Origin: Paludibacteraceae bacterium
GTDB lineage: Bacteria; Bacteroidota; Bacteroidia; Bacteroidales; Paludibacteraceae
Reading direction: 5' to 3'
NCBI GenBank assembly: GCA_018433525.1
Contig: JAHDRA010000064.1
Coordinates: 1 to 61,226 of the forward strand
DNA: 61,226 nucleotides
Part shown: positions 17,029 to 26,444 of the stretch, one piece after another
Position numbering within the stretch: position 1 is the stretch's first letter
How the letters are laid out: the number at the start of each line of letters is the position of its first letter
Position numbers and translations under genes: made by a program
Notes under the pieces: generated by a model
Told to the model about the DNA's origin: nothing
The model's input: the letters and a program-made list of their open reading frames with translations, nothing else
The model's database searches: none

Positions 17029-17130
17029 CCTCTTAAAATTTAGATTTGATCTACTTGTTTCCAATCAAAATAATTTTTCAGCAAACAAGGTTCAATTCAG
17101 ATTCAGTAACCATTAAATTTAGAAGCTACT

Positions 17131-18102
17131 TTATTTGGTCTTATCGGAGGGTTTACCGATATTTTCACGCATAGCAGTATCAGCTTCAATATTTTTCAAT
17201 CTGTAGTAGTCCATCACACCCAGATTCCCGTTTCTCAATGCTTCAGCCATAGCTTTAGGTACTTCAGCTTCAGCTTCAATTACTTTTGCGCGCATTTCCT
17301 GTGATTTTGCCCGCATTTCCTGCTCAAGGGCAACAGCCATAGCCCGACGTTCTTCAGCTTTAGCCTGTGCAATATTTTTATCGGCTTCGGCCTGATCCAT
17401 TTGCAACTGGGCACCAATATTTTTTCCTATGTCGATATCGGCAATGTCTATGGATAAAATTTCAAATGCCGTGCCGGCATCCAAACCTTTTTTCAATACC
17501 AACTTGGAAATGGAATCCGGATTTTCCAAAACTGCCTTATGCGATTCGGCCGAACCAATGGAGGAAACAATTCCCTCTCCTACTCTTGCCAGTATTGTTT
17601 CTTCTCCGGCTCCACCAACCAACTGTTTGATATTGGCCCGCACCGTAACGCGCGCTTTAGCAATCAGCTGAATACCATCTTTAGCAACCGCAGCTACCGG
17701 CGGTGTATCGATAACTTTTGGGTTGACCGACATTTGGACGGCCTGAAAAACATCTCTTCCTGCCAAATCGATAGCAGTTGCCATTTTGAAAGTTAAATCA
17801 ATATTGGCTTTAGAAGCTGAGACCAAAGCATGAACCACTCTTTCGATGTGTCCGCCGGCAAGGTAGTGAGCTTCCAGTTCATCGCGTTTTATTTCGCGCA
17901 AATCGGCTTTGTGAGCTTCTATCAAGCATTGAACAATAGAGTGAGGCGGAACTTTTCTGATGCGCATGAGGAAAAGCTGCACCAGAGAAATACTCACACC
18001 GGAAACTTTTGCCGAGAGCCACAACAAAAAAGGGACATAGTAAAAAAACAATAATAAAACAACGACCAGAACAATCAGTAATACAATTTCAATTCCCATC
18101 AT
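17131..18102 (-). CDS. floA: Flotillin-like protein FloA (UPF0365)
   Basis: 323 residues. An N-terminal hydrophobic hairpin segment (about residues 4-38) is followed by an SPFH-like core (for example [21 protein letters not shown] and [20 protein letters not shown]) and a C-terminal Ala/Glu/Lys-rich helix (about 230-290) typical of flotillin oligomerisation. FloA-type proteins scaffold membrane microdomains and affect envelope fluidity. The nfeD gene lies 11 bases upstream, the standard nfeD-floA pairing. The length matches the family. Confidence 0.93.
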   Translation of the reverse strand: MMGIEIVLLIVLVVVLLLFFYYVPFLLWLSAKVSGVSISLVQLFLMRIRKVPPHSIVQCLIEAHKADLREIKRDELEAHYLAGGHIERVVHALVSASKANIDLTFKMATAIDLAGRDVFQAVQMSVNPKVIDTPPVAAVAKDGIQLIAKARVTVRANIKQLVGGAGEETILARVGEGIVSSIGSAESHKAVLENPDSISKLVLKKGLDAGTAFEILSIDIADIDIGKNIGAQLQMDQAEADKNIAQAKAEERRAMAVALEQEMRAKSQEMRAKVIEAEAEVPKAMAEALRNGNLGVMDYYRLKNIEADTAMRENIGKPSDKTK

Positions 18103-18113
18103 AATTTATAAAT

Positions 18114-18605
18114 TTAAGCATGTTCATTATTTGAATTTTCCGAAATACGTTCTACCAACACATTGGTTTTGAAAACTTCCTTTACCAAAATTGGGGTTCC
18201 TTCATCAATAAATTCATCTACACTTTTGGCTTCTATGGTTTGTCCATTTACTTTGACTTTTCCCATTGGAGCAAGTCTTGAGAGCGCAATTCCCGTGTCT
18301 CCCGCATGAATGTTCAATTCTTCGACAGAACCAATACTGGAATCTATTTTTGCCTTTAAACTGATTCTTTCCAATGTTTTGCGTCGCAAAAAAATCCAAA
18401 CTGCAACGGCCAAAAGAACAACACTGCCTGCAATAGAAACATTCCCTGCTGTTGTTCCCAACTGGGAATAGGAATAGTAAATTCCGGCACCAACAAACAA
18501 AAAACCGGCTATGCCCGCAAACGAAATTCCCGGCACCAGAAAAAATTCTACCAGAAAGAAAAAAACACCAACCAAAATCAGAATAATAGCTATTGCTATG
18601 TCCAT
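18114..18605 (-). CDS. NfeD-family membrane protein
   Basis: 163 residues. Three or so N-terminal membrane segments (about 4-24, 28-48, 55-75) are followed by a C-terminal OB-fold NfeD domain (about 95-155, with GDTGIALSRLAPMGKVKVNG as its signature). This is the short NfeD type lacking the ClpP-like protease half. It partners with FloA encoded directly downstream. Confidence 0.9.
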   Translation of the reverse strand: MDIAIAIILILVGVFFFLVEFFLVPGISFAGIAGFLFVGAGIYYSYSQLGTTAGNVSIAGSVVLLAVAVWIFLRRKTLERISLKAKIDSSIGSVEELNIHAGDTGIALSRLAPMGKVKVNGQTIEAKSVDEFIDEGTPILVKEVFKTNVLVERISENSNNEHA

Positions 18606-18652
18606 TGTCTTAAAATTTTTGGTAAAAATAAAAAATAAATTTCGAAATACAA

Positions 18653-20044
18653 CTACTTCATTAAGTTTATATTTTCTTTATTTCTGAGTTCAAAGGTTTT
18701 TGTAGTTAACTGATCTTCCATTTCCGAAATTTCCCTTTCCAAAGTCAGAATTTTTGGCGCCAATTCATTTTGAGTTTCTTCCTGCTGACTGTATTGCATT
18801 CTCAGTTGTTCCAATTGAATACGTTTTTGATTTAGTTGCGAATTTAATTTCTCCAGTTCATTCCACAAGTTACGGGTCTCTTCGGTTTTAAACTGATTGT
18901 CATCCGTGTAGATTACAGAATCGTTCACTACAAAGAAAATTTTATGAGCCGAATCTTCATCAGCGAATGATGTTTGAGGAATAATATCCGAATTGAAATT
19001 TTTGGCTTTTTTGAATAGTTGTAACTGTGCTGCTTTTCTTATATATTCTGAATCCTCTGACTGGAGAATGGTTTTTTTAGTGTTGGGGATAAAGGAAAAA
19101 ATAATTACTTTTCCTTCCGGCTGAAAGCGATCGGTGGCAAACCATCCCACTTGATGAATGTCGTCAATAACCATCATATAGTCATTGTAAATCGAATTAT
19201 AAGGCATTCCAATGTTTTCGGGTTGAAAATAGGTGTTGGTTTCCGGACGGAAGCGGGAAACAAACAAATCGTAGCCTCCAATAGAATTATCTCCGTCCGA
19301 CGCAAAATATATGGTAACACCGTCCAAAAGTAAAAAAGGATAATTTTCGTTAGCTTTGGTATTGATTATATCGGAAACCGATTCGGGTTTTGACCATTCA
19401 TCCAAAAGCTTGTAAGAGGTAAAAATATCCATTTGACCGTGAACAGTATCGGAAAACAACTTTCTATCCTGACGTTGAGTGGTATAAGTTATTTTAAAAT
19501 CCTTTTTTTTGCCTATTTTCACAGGTGTTGCCGATAGCGAACCCAAGTCATTAGTGAATTTGTAAAATTCCAAAAAATGGTCTTTATTAACCACCACACT
19601 ATCAATGATTTGAATATCGTCCACTCTTTGAATCATTTTTTCTGCCAGTTCAGCTTTCTTTTTTGCTTTTTGAATTGTTAAGAATTCCTTGTCGGTTTCA
19701 TTTATGGTTTTTAGATATTCTTCGTAGGCTGCTACCGATTGGGAAAAACGGTAAGTTTTCATATACAATTCTCCCAAATACTTGTTTGTCAAAGGAAATC
19801 GATTACCTGAAAGTTCAAAATGTTTTATGGCATTTTCATCATCTTTCAATTCGTAACAGCAACGCGCATACCGATAATTATACAAAGCATCCTTTGGCCT
19901 TTTCTCCAATAATATTTTATAGGCATCGCGTGCTTTCTGAAACTGGTTTTGCTGAAAAAGTCGGTCTGCTTCGGCAGCAGTTTGACCCAAAATTGCTACA
20001 CAGAAAAACAACAATACTGTAATCAAAGAAATTTTTGAACGCAT
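18653..20044 (-). CDS. TPR protein with PD40/WD40-like propeller segments
   Basis: Start set at ATG 20044 because it begins a signal peptide (MRSKISLITVLLFFCVAILG); the frame is open 18 codons upstream. The 463-residue protein has TPR-like helices (about residues 25-130, e.g. LFQQNQFQKARDAYKILLEK) and then beta-propeller PD40-like repeats (ANENYPFLLLDGVTIYFASD, GGYDLFVSRF). The C-terminal 60 residues form a coiled coil. This resembles the N-terminal half of PorE/OmpA-type T9SS-associated proteins but without an OmpA domain. Exported; exact role unknown. Confidence 0.7.
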   Translation of the reverse strand: MRSKISLITVLLFFCVAILGQTAAEADRLFQQNQFQKARDAYKILLEKRPKDALYNYRYARCCYELKDDENAIKHFELSGNRFPLTNKYLGELYMKTYRFSQSVAAYEEYLKTINETDKEFLTIQKAKKKAELAEKMIQRVDDIQIIDSVVVNKDHFLEFYKFTNDLGSLSATPVKIGKKKDFKITYTTQRQDRKLFSDTVHGQMDIFTSYKLLDEWSKPESVSDIINTKANENYPFLLLDGVTIYFASDGDNSIGGYDLFVSRFRPETNTYFQPENIGMPYNSIYNDYMMVIDDIHQVGWFATDRFQPEGKVIIFSFIPNTKKTILQSEDSEYIRKAAQLQLFKKAKNFNSDIIPQTSFADEDSAHKIFFVVNDSVIYTDDNQFKTEETRNLWNELEKLNSQLNQKRIQLEQLRMQYSQQEETQNELAPKILTLEREISEMEDQLTTKTFELRNKENINLMK

Positions 20045-20119
20045 GACAAATATTTTCAAAATATATAATTTGTTGAAATTAAGGTACTTAATTACCAATC
20101 TTGCATAAATGCTCTAGAA

Positions 20120-22816
20120 TTAGAAATTCGTACTTTTCGAAGCATTCTCAATAATTTTATTGGCTTGAATTTCGGCATCCGCATTCAGTTTATCGGCTTG
20201 CTTTCGGGCTTCTTCTACCAGCTTGCGAGCGGATTGTTCGGCAACTTTTTTGGCAATTGGATTGGCTGCTTTCTCAACCAATTCGTTGCCTTTCAGGGTG
20301 GCCTCTTCAATCAGTTTATCGCCAGCTTTTTTAGCTTCCAATCTTATTTTATCTGCTTGAACCTGTGCTTCTTTTAAAGCAGCCTCACGTTCTTTCCGAG
20401 CCTTTTCGACGACTTCTTTTTTGGCTGCATCTACTTGTGTGGTAACTTCTTCTTTAATTTTTGCTTTTGTTTCCTCAAGCGCTTCGTTAAATGTATCCAA
20501 CAAATCCAATTTCACTTTTGGTTTTTCGTAGGTTCCACCAATTGTTACGTTAAAGTTTGAAAAGCGACCGGCATTTAGCTGATCCGGTAATTGAACAATT
20601 CCTTTAAAATCAAGTGATTGATCCAAACCCATTGAACCTCCCAAATTCATTTTAATATCTCCCAATTTTATGTCGAATGGTTTGGTAAACAGTTTCCCGT
20701 TTGATATTTCAAAATTCACAGCAAGGTCTTTCAATGATGGATTGCTTAATTCTGGTTTTTTCAGGCCTGATGCCAATGCCGACAATGCCGGAACATCTTT
20801 TAAAGCAACTGACGAAGTTGAAAATTTTCCGTTGGCTTTTAATGAACTCAGATTCAAGCTCATGTCGTTATTCAATAAAGTATTCAACGACAATGTGGTA
20901 GAAAAATTTCCGGTAGCTTTTTCGAAAAATGGAACAAATTTTTGAAATGAAGCAACTTGCGAAAAAATTTGATTAAAAGCCACATTTTTAATATTCAGAT
21001 TTATATCTGCATATGGTTTCGCAACATTTGCCGTGCTGTAAAGTCCATTTGCCAATAACGTTCCTCCAAAGGCATCCAAATTGAGATTTTGAAATTTAAT
21101 TTCACCATTTTGTACCAAAAGTTTTCCCTGAATATTGGAAAAATTCATTTTGTCGTAAAGCAATTGTTTGAAAAATGCCTGAAGTGTGAAATCAATATTT
21201 TGAGGAATTACCAACAATTCCATTTTTTCATTTTTAGTTTCTGTTGTTTCGGTGAGGAAATCATTCACGTTCAAATAATTGGATTGCAAGTTCAGCTGTC
21301 CTTTTAAAGTTTTGTTCTTCAAAGCATAGGCCAGGAAATTTTCAAGTTTTCCGTTTGCCTGCAAATCGTTCTTGCCGATTTTCAATTGAAAGTCCGATAA
21401 ATTTACATATCGGTTATTGAAAAAAACCTGAGCTCGATTAACAGAAATATCTTGTGGCAAAGAGCTTGTTTTCAGAAAAATATTGTTGGCGAGCAATTTT
21501 CCCTGAAATTCAAATTTATCGTACAAATTATTTTCCAGATACGACATTTTCCCATTCAAATTCAAATCGAGGTCGAGCAAGCCGTTCAAATTCGTGCCGG
21601 GTTCCAAAGGATAGAAGGATTTTACCATTCCCAAATCAATTCGCCCTGAAGCTTTGGCGCGAATATCGGGATCGGAAATGATGGAAGCAATTTTAGCTGC
21701 AGCATTGAAAGTATTACTCCCCAACGTTAAAGAAAACTTGGAAAGGTCAATTAAAGTACTGTCGAGCGAACCACCGGGATTGACAATTTGGAAGGCAAGC
21801 TGAATATTTTTAACGGATTGAGGCAATGAAGGATATTGAAACCAGCCATCGTTTATCGACAAATTGACATCAAAAGCCGGATAATTTTCGTCTTTCATCT
21901 GACCTTTGACAAAACCATTCAAACTGACTTCTCCACCGGTTTTCAAATCTTTAAAAGAATTGGAATAGATGGCCGGAATCATGGAAAGAATTGATTTTAA
22001 ATCTACTTTATTGGCAATTAACTTAATGTCCATATCGAAACCTTCGTCCAACATTTTTACCCACCCTTCAAAAGAAAATGGAATAGCGTTGATTCGTGAA
22101 GAATTTTTGCTAAAAGCAAATTTCATGTCGTTAATATTGGCGTCGATATCTACATTCAGTTCTGCATTGGCCCTTAAAAGGTATGGAATACCATTCATCC
22201 AAAAGCTAATGGAATCGATGGTTGTTTGTGTAGACAGAAGCGAGCTGTCGGCAGTTAAATCTCCACTGGTATGATGTTTCAGGTTGCTGATAATGACTTT
22301 CATGTTGCTCTGTTCGTCCAAATAAGCGATATTGGCATGTTGAATAAAAACATCTTTTAACTTTAAATGAAATTTCATGGCAGCAGTATCGGTTTTTTCT
22401 TCTGCCGTATCTTTCATAATGTTCCAATTAGCTCTTCCATCAGCAAGTACATGAGCCATTATATGCGGATTAACTACATTGATCTTTTGAATATCGTAAC
22501 CTTTTCCGGAAAGCAAACTTTTCAAATTTACAACTGCCTCAATTTTATCGGCAGAAACCAGCGTGTCAGCAGCAAAATCACCTTCTCCGATAACTTTCAA
22601 TCCGTTAATGCTCACCGAAGCATTTGGAAAATGTCGAATAAAACTCAATTGAACATTTTGAAAATCAACTTTTGCCGTCAACATTTTATTGATTTGCAAT
22701 TTCACCGCATTGAAAATTTTCCCCTGAAAAGCAAATGGTAAAATCATCAGGACAGCAAACAAAACAATGAGGATTGAAAAAATTATTCCAAGAATTCGTC
22801 CATTTTTCCTTTTCAT
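20120..22816 (-). CDS. AsmA-family protein with Ala/Lys coiled-coil tail
   Basis: 898 residues. An N-terminal membrane anchor (about residues 9-30) is followed by the AsmA domain: the start ILPFAFQGKIFNAVKLQINKML and repeated beta strands of the chorein-like groove typical of AsmA/TamB/YhdP lipid-transfer proteins. Residues about 780-898 are a Lys/Glu/Ala-rich helix (repeats such as EEARKQADKL), a feature often seen at the end of Bacteroidota AsmA proteins. Likely role is phospholipid traffic between membranes. A -7 element sits 29 bases upstream. Stands alone in orientation before the decayed insertion element. Confidence 0.87.
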   Translation of the reverse strand: MKRKNGRILGIIFSILIVLFAVLMILPFAFQGKIFNAVKLQINKMLTAKVDFQNVQLSFIRHFPNASVSINGLKVIGEGDFAADTLVSADKIEAVVNLKSLLSGKGYDIQKINVVNPHIMAHVLADGRANWNIMKDTAEEKTDTAAMKFHLKLKDVFIQHANIAYLDEQSNMKVIISNLKHHTSGDLTADSSLLSTQTTIDSISFWMNGIPYLLRANAELNVDIDANINDMKFAFSKNSSRINAIPFSFEGWVKMLDEGFDMDIKLIANKVDLKSILSMIPAIYSNSFKDLKTGGEVSLNGFVKGQMKDENYPAFDVNLSINDGWFQYPSLPQSVKNIQLAFQIVNPGGSLDSTLIDLSKFSLTLGSNTFNAAAKIASIISDPDIRAKASGRIDLGMVKSFYPLEPGTNLNGLLDLDLNLNGKMSYLENNLYDKFEFQGKLLANNIFLKTSSLPQDISVNRAQVFFNNRYVNLSDFQLKIGKNDLQANGKLENFLAYALKNKTLKGQLNLQSNYLNVNDFLTETTETKNEKMELLVIPQNIDFTLQAFFKQLLYDKMNFSNIQGKLLVQNGEIKFQNLNLDAFGGTLLANGLYSTANVAKPYADINLNIKNVAFNQIFSQVASFQKFVPFFEKATGNFSTTLSLNTLLNNDMSLNLSSLKANGKFSTSSVALKDVPALSALASGLKKPELSNPSLKDLAVNFEISNGKLFTKPFDIKLGDIKMNLGGSMGLDQSLDFKGIVQLPDQLNAGRFSNFNVTIGGTYEKPKVKLDLLDTFNEALEETKAKIKEEVTTQVDAAKKEVVEKARKEREAALKEAQVQADKIRLEAKKAGDKLIEEATLKGNELVEKAANPIAKKVAEQSARKLVEEARKQADKLNADAEIQANKIIENASKSTNF

Positions 22817-22844
22817 ATTGCAAAATTTTTAAACTGAATCAAAA

Positions 22845-22852
22845 CAAAGGTA
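22845..22852 (-). promoter_or_regulatory. -7 promoter element for the asmA-like gene
   Basis: TACCTTTG on the minus strand matches TAnnTTTG, 29 bases before the ATG at 22816. Confidence 0.5.
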
Positions 22853-22962
22853 CAATAAACTGCCGAAAAAAGTAAAACTTTTTTTTGGTTTTTCAATTAT
22901 TTTTCTCTTATTCCGGAAAACCTCTAACTTTGCACTGAAAATGAAAAGTTCTCAATCATGAG

Positions 22963-23440
22963 TCCCCTCCAAAAAGTTACTCAAAGAGAATTAGTTTTTT
23001 AAAGACATTAAGATAAAAAAGGATACAAAATATTCAAAAAGTTTTTTGAAAAATTTGCATATATTCTTATATTTCAGTATCTTAGAAGGGTTTTGGAGGG
23101 GATGATGATTTTAAAAGAAGGTCAGGGCTGGAGCGACGAGCAGTTATTTTGGCCATCATAAAAAATGTCTTATCAAGACAGAAAATGGCAACTATCGTTA
23201 TTTTAACCTTGAGCAGGTGCGAACTTCTGTTTTGAGACAAAAACTACGAGACATTCCAAAGAAAAACTTAACAATAGAAACAATGTTGAAGCGACCATTT
23301 TTCAATTAGGTTACCATTGTAACAAAAATAACTTTTATATTGCAAATTATTGTAAAATATCAAAACAACAAAAAATTTAATGCCTCTCTTCAAAAAAATC
23401 TTATTTTTCTCTTTTTTGAAAAAATCAAATTTTAAGAGGA
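22963..23440 (+). mobile_element. Decayed insertion element, copy A
   Basis: 478 bases that match 34254-34737 read on the opposite strand at roughly 90 percent by eye over most of the length. The left end begins TCCCCTCC and the right end ends TTTTAAGAGGA, a slightly decayed form of the inverted ends of copy B. The coding strand carries the end of a transposase-like frame (NNVEATIFQLGYH, stop at 23378-23380), but single-base deletions near 23256-23270 break the frame, and there is no start or upstream catalytic region. Family by memory: the C-terminal end of a DDE transposase; not certain. It is inactive. It fills most of the 690-base gap between the asmA-like and DUF4294 genes; nothing else was seen there except promoters. 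Confidence 0.75.
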
Positions 23441-23492
23441 AATTCAATATTTGTTTTTTGTTTTTTTGAAACAATATCTGAAAAAATATGCG

Positions 23493-23500
23493 TAACTTTG
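23493..23500 (+). promoter_or_regulatory. -7 promoter element directly before the DUF4294 gene
   Basis: TAACTTTG matches TAnnTTTG and lies only 6 bases before the ATG at 23507. With initiation a few bases downstream of the element, the transcript would be leaderless or nearly so. Confidence 0.55.
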
Positions 23501-23506
23501 TTTGCT

Positions 23507-24112
23507 ATGAAACGCCGGATTTTGATATTGTTTACTGTTTTATTTACGGTTTTTGGTCAATCGTTATTTGCACAAATGGATGAGCCCATTCCCCCCGGTG
23601 GGGCACGTTTAATGGTAGAAATTAAGGGAAATGATACCATTTTTCTGGCTTATTTACATGATCTTTGGGTATTTCCCAAAATGAATTTTAAAAACAAAAA
23701 AGAGGAACAGTATTATTGGAAAATGGTTCGTGATGTGAAAAGAACGCTGCCTTATGCCAAATTAGTGGCTCAGGAATTATCCGAAACCAATAAAAAGTTG
23801 ATGATGATGCCCAACGATAAGGAAAGAAAAAAATTTTTGGCTCAATATGAAAAGGATATTTATCAGAAATACGAACCGGAATTGAAGAAGTTAACATTGA
23901 GTCAGGGAAAGCTATTAATTAAGCTTATCGATAGAGAGTGCAACAACACTTCCTATGATTTGATAAAATTGTACAGAGGCAGTTTCAGAGCTTTTTTCTA
24001 TCAGGGCTTTGCAAGATTATTTGGTGCAAATTTAAAATCGGAGTTCGATTATAACGAAAAAGATAAAATTCTGGATAGAATTATCGTTCTGGTGGAAGCC
24101 GGGCAACTATAA
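23507..24112 (+). CDS. DUF4294 family exported protein
   Basis: 201 residues from ATG 23507 (a TTG at 23498 is possible but lies inside the promoter element). Signal peptide MKRRILILFTVLFTVFGQSL, then a conserved Bacteroidota domain: LAYLHDLWVFPKMNFKNKKE, the helical YYWKMVRDVKRTLPYAKLV and LIKLIDRECNNTSYDLI. These match DUF4294, function unknown. Its stop is 11 bases from the 5-FCL start, so the two genes form an operon. Periplasmic. Confidence 0.85.
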   Translation: MKRRILILFTVLFTVFGQSLFAQMDEPIPPGGARLMVEIKGNDTIFLAYLHDLWVFPKMNFKNKKEEQYYWKMVRDVKRTLPYAKLVAQELSETNKKLMMMPNDKERKKFLAQYEKDIYQKYEPELKKLTLSQGKLLIKLIDRECNNTSYDLIKLYRGSFRAFFYQGFARLFGANLKSEFDYNEKDKILDRIIVLVEAGQL

Positions 24113-24123
24113 ATGACCATTAA

Positions 24124-24687
24124 ATGACCATTTTTGACAATACAAAGGAACAAAAAAAGGAAATTCGGAATCGGATTCGGGAATTAATGCGGCAAATAAG
24201 CGACACGCAAAAAGAAAAACAAGCCGAGTCGGTTTTTTTGAAAATCGAAATACTCTCTGCCTTTGTACAGGCAAAAAACATACTTTTATATTGGTCGCTG
24301 CCCGATGAACTTCCAACTCATACAGTTGTAGAAAAATGGGCTACAGACAAGCAAATCTTACTTCCTTCAGTAAAAGGAGAAAATTTCGTGATAAAAAAAT
24401 ATTCCGGCCTTCACGCACTGAAAAAAGGTGCTTTCGGCATCGAAGAACCATTGGAAATTTTTGATTGGCATTCTCCCATCGAGTTGGTTATTGTTCCCGG
24501 TGTGGCTTTCGACAAAAACAAAAATAGATTGGGAAGAGGAAAAGGGTATTACGACCGTTTTTTGAAAAGTATAGATGCGCTAAAAATAGGGGTCGGTTTC
24601 GATTGTCAATTAATAGAAAAAATTCCGGTCGGAAAATTTGACGTGCCAATGAATAAAGTTGTTGTACCTTCTTTGATTATCGACTAA
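24124..24687 (+). CDS. 5-formyltetrahydrofolate cyclo-ligase
   Basis: 187 residues. The C-terminal signature LGRGKGYYDRFLK is the ATP/substrate loop of this family, and VIVPGVAFDKNKNR precedes it. The enzyme converts 5-formyl-THF to 5,10-methenyl-THF with ATP, recycling a folate dead-end form. The start ATG at 24124 overlaps a four-codon frame (24113-24127) that repeats the same bases. The last codon is 7 bases from the end of the convergent hypothetical gene. Confidence 0.93.
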   Translation: MTIFDNTKEQKKEIRNRIRELMRQISDTQKEKQAESVFLKIEILSAFVQAKNILLYWSLPDELPTHTVVEKWATDKQILLPSVKGENFVIKKYSGLHALKKGAFGIEEPLEIFDWHSPIELVIVPGVAFDKNKNRLGRGKGYYDRFLKSIDALKIGVGFDCQLIEKIPVGKFDVPMNKVVVPSLIID

Positions 24688-24694
24688 GATACGT

Positions 24695-25420
24695 TTATTT
24701 TTTTTGTTCTTCCGCATCTTCTGGCAAAAGTTTTTTTTCTCCCTTGCGATAATAGTAAATCAGTCCAAAATCCTTGCATTTTTGAATTTTTGAATAAGGC
24801 TTCTCGTCCTTGAAATTGGCCTCCACCTGATTCCAGATGTCTATAATAATTTCGTCCACTTTTATTCTTAAATTTCCCAAATCTTCGAGTGTCCGCGAAG
24901 TATTGCTCTGATAAAGTTTCTGATTGAGCTTGTTTTCCTTGAAAATTTCGTAATGAACCTTAACTTTGGCAATGGTAGGATTATAAATGGGAAAACCACC
25001 CAAGCGCAACCTCTCGTTTTCACCATCAATTATACATTTACCCCAATGCAGCAAAGCGGCTTCGCTGGTCAAATCTGGAACATTATTTACTTCAGGATCA
25101 AGCTGATAAAGTTTTTTATGTTCCTTTTTAATATCGCCACGAATTACAGAAAGATTTAAAACCTGAATAAAATGAGAAATATACATTCTTACATTGCCAA
25201 CGAGTTTTTGGTAACGTTTATTGGCTTCAACCTGATTTTTTAATGCTTGTCGGTATTGTTGCATTTGATTTTCAAAAACGCCCAAAATGCTTTCCGCCTC
25301 ATGAATTGTTTTAAAATTGACAATCTGATGCGTAAAATCCTGATTTTCGAGCTTTTCTAATGCAATTCGTAAAGCCCGAAGTCGTGATTGGTCCGTATTT
25401 GGTAATCTTCTGTATGGCAT
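24695..25420 (-). CDS. Conserved Bacteroidales hypothetical protein
   Basis: 241 residues from ATG 25420 (MPYRRLPNTDQSRLRALR); an ATG three codons upstream is less likely because MPYRRLPNTD is the usual start of related proteins as I remember them. No signal peptide or membrane segment. Predicted mostly helical: residues about 15-90 are amphipathic helices, 95-140 contain a Trp/His/Cys patch (LLHWGKCIIDGENERLRLGG), and residues 165-205 a further helix pair. No catalytic motif is recognised. Function unknown. It faces the cyclo-ligase gene tail to tail. Confidence 0.75.
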   Translation of the reverse strand: MPYRRLPNTDQSRLRALRIALEKLENQDFTHQIVNFKTIHEAESILGVFENQMQQYRQALKNQVEANKRYQKLVGNVRMYISHFIQVLNLSVIRGDIKKEHKKLYQLDPEVNNVPDLTSEAALLHWGKCIIDGENERLRLGGFPIYNPTIAKVKVHYEIFKENKLNQKLYQSNTSRTLEDLGNLRIKVDEIIIDIWNQVEANFKDEKPYSKIQKCKDFGLIYYYRKGEKKLLPEDAEEQKK

Positions 25421-25468
25421 TTTTTTCAAAAAAAATTCTTGAAATTTATCGATGTCAAAATTAAAAAA

Positions 25469-26437
25469 TTATTCCTTGCGAGACATTAACTGCTCTGCCA
25501 AATGCCTTAATTCGATTTTCTTTGCTGCTTCAACCGAAATCCTATTCAAACAATCAATGGATTTTTCAAAAAATTCCTGCATTTTATTTTCACAAATATC
25601 TCTTACTTCAAGTCGGTTGTAAAGAGCGGTGATAGCTTCAACTTTTGTCTCATTTTCAGAATCGGTTTTCAACCACTTTTCCAACTCTTTGGCATCTGCT
25701 CCTTTTGCCAGTTTTTGAGCAGAAATCAACAAATAGGTTTTTTTGTTGGCTACAATATCTCCACCAATTTTTTTCCCAAATTGCTCATCGCCATAAACAT
25801 CGAGCAAGTCATCCTTCAGCTGAAAAGCCATTCCCAAGTTGATTCCAAATTCATAAAGCAAATTGGCATCCTTACTGTTTGCATTGCCAACAATAGCCCC
25901 AATTTTCAATGCAGCTCCAAGTAATACGGCAGTTTTAAGACGAATCATTTCCAGATATTCTTCAGGCGATACATTTTCACGATGTTCAAATTCCATGTCG
26001 TATTGTTGCCCTTCACAAACTTCAGCAGCTGTTTCGGAAAATATATCCAGCACCTTTTTTAAATGCAATTCATCAACTTTCCCAATCAATTGGTAGGCAG
26101 CTATTTGCATTAAATCTCCGGAAAGAATTGCAGTATTTTCATCCCATTTTTTGTGAACCGTCGGCTGCCCGCGTCTCAGTTCCGCTTTGTCCATAATATC
26201 GTCGTGTAACAGCGTGAAATTATGGAAAATTTCAATTCCCAAAGCCGGAGCAATAGCACTTTCCACCTTGTCGGAAAAAAGGTTGCAGGCCATCAGAACC
26301 AGCGAAGGACGAATTCGCTTGCCTCCAAGTGAAAGCACATAGGCAATGGGACGATAAAGTCCTTCAGGTTTTTTGTCCCAATTCAACTTATTCAGCTCTG
26401 TATTAATAATTTTTGTTATTTCACTGAAAGGAATCAT
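25469..26437 (-). CDS. Polyprenyl (all-trans) diphosphate synthase
   Basis: 322 residues. Both Asp-rich motifs are present: HDDIMDKAELRRGQPTVH (first, about residue 80) and QLKDDLLDVYGD (second, about residue 207). The residues before the first motif that set chain length (FHNFTLL) do not allow the product to be named with certainty; geranylgeranyl, octaprenyl or farnesyl are all possible. It makes the prenyl chain for menaquinone or other isoprenoids. It starts 7 bases after the end of ddl, suggesting coupled transcription. Confidence 0.92.
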   Translation of the reverse strand: MIPFSEITKIINTELNKLNWDKKPEGLYRPIAYVLSLGGKRIRPSLVLMACNLFSDKVESAIAPALGIEIFHNFTLLHDDIMDKAELRRGQPTVHKKWDENTAILSGDLMQIAAYQLIGKVDELHLKKVLDIFSETAAEVCEGQQYDMEFEHRENVSPEEYLEMIRLKTAVLLGAALKIGAIVGNANSKDANLLYEFGINLGMAFQLKDDLLDVYGDEQFGKKIGGDIVANKKTYLLISAQKLAKGADAKELEKWLKTDSENETKVEAITALYNRLEVRDICENKMQEFFEKSIDCLNRISVEAAKKIELRHLAEQLMSRKE

Positions 26438-26444
26438 TATAAAT

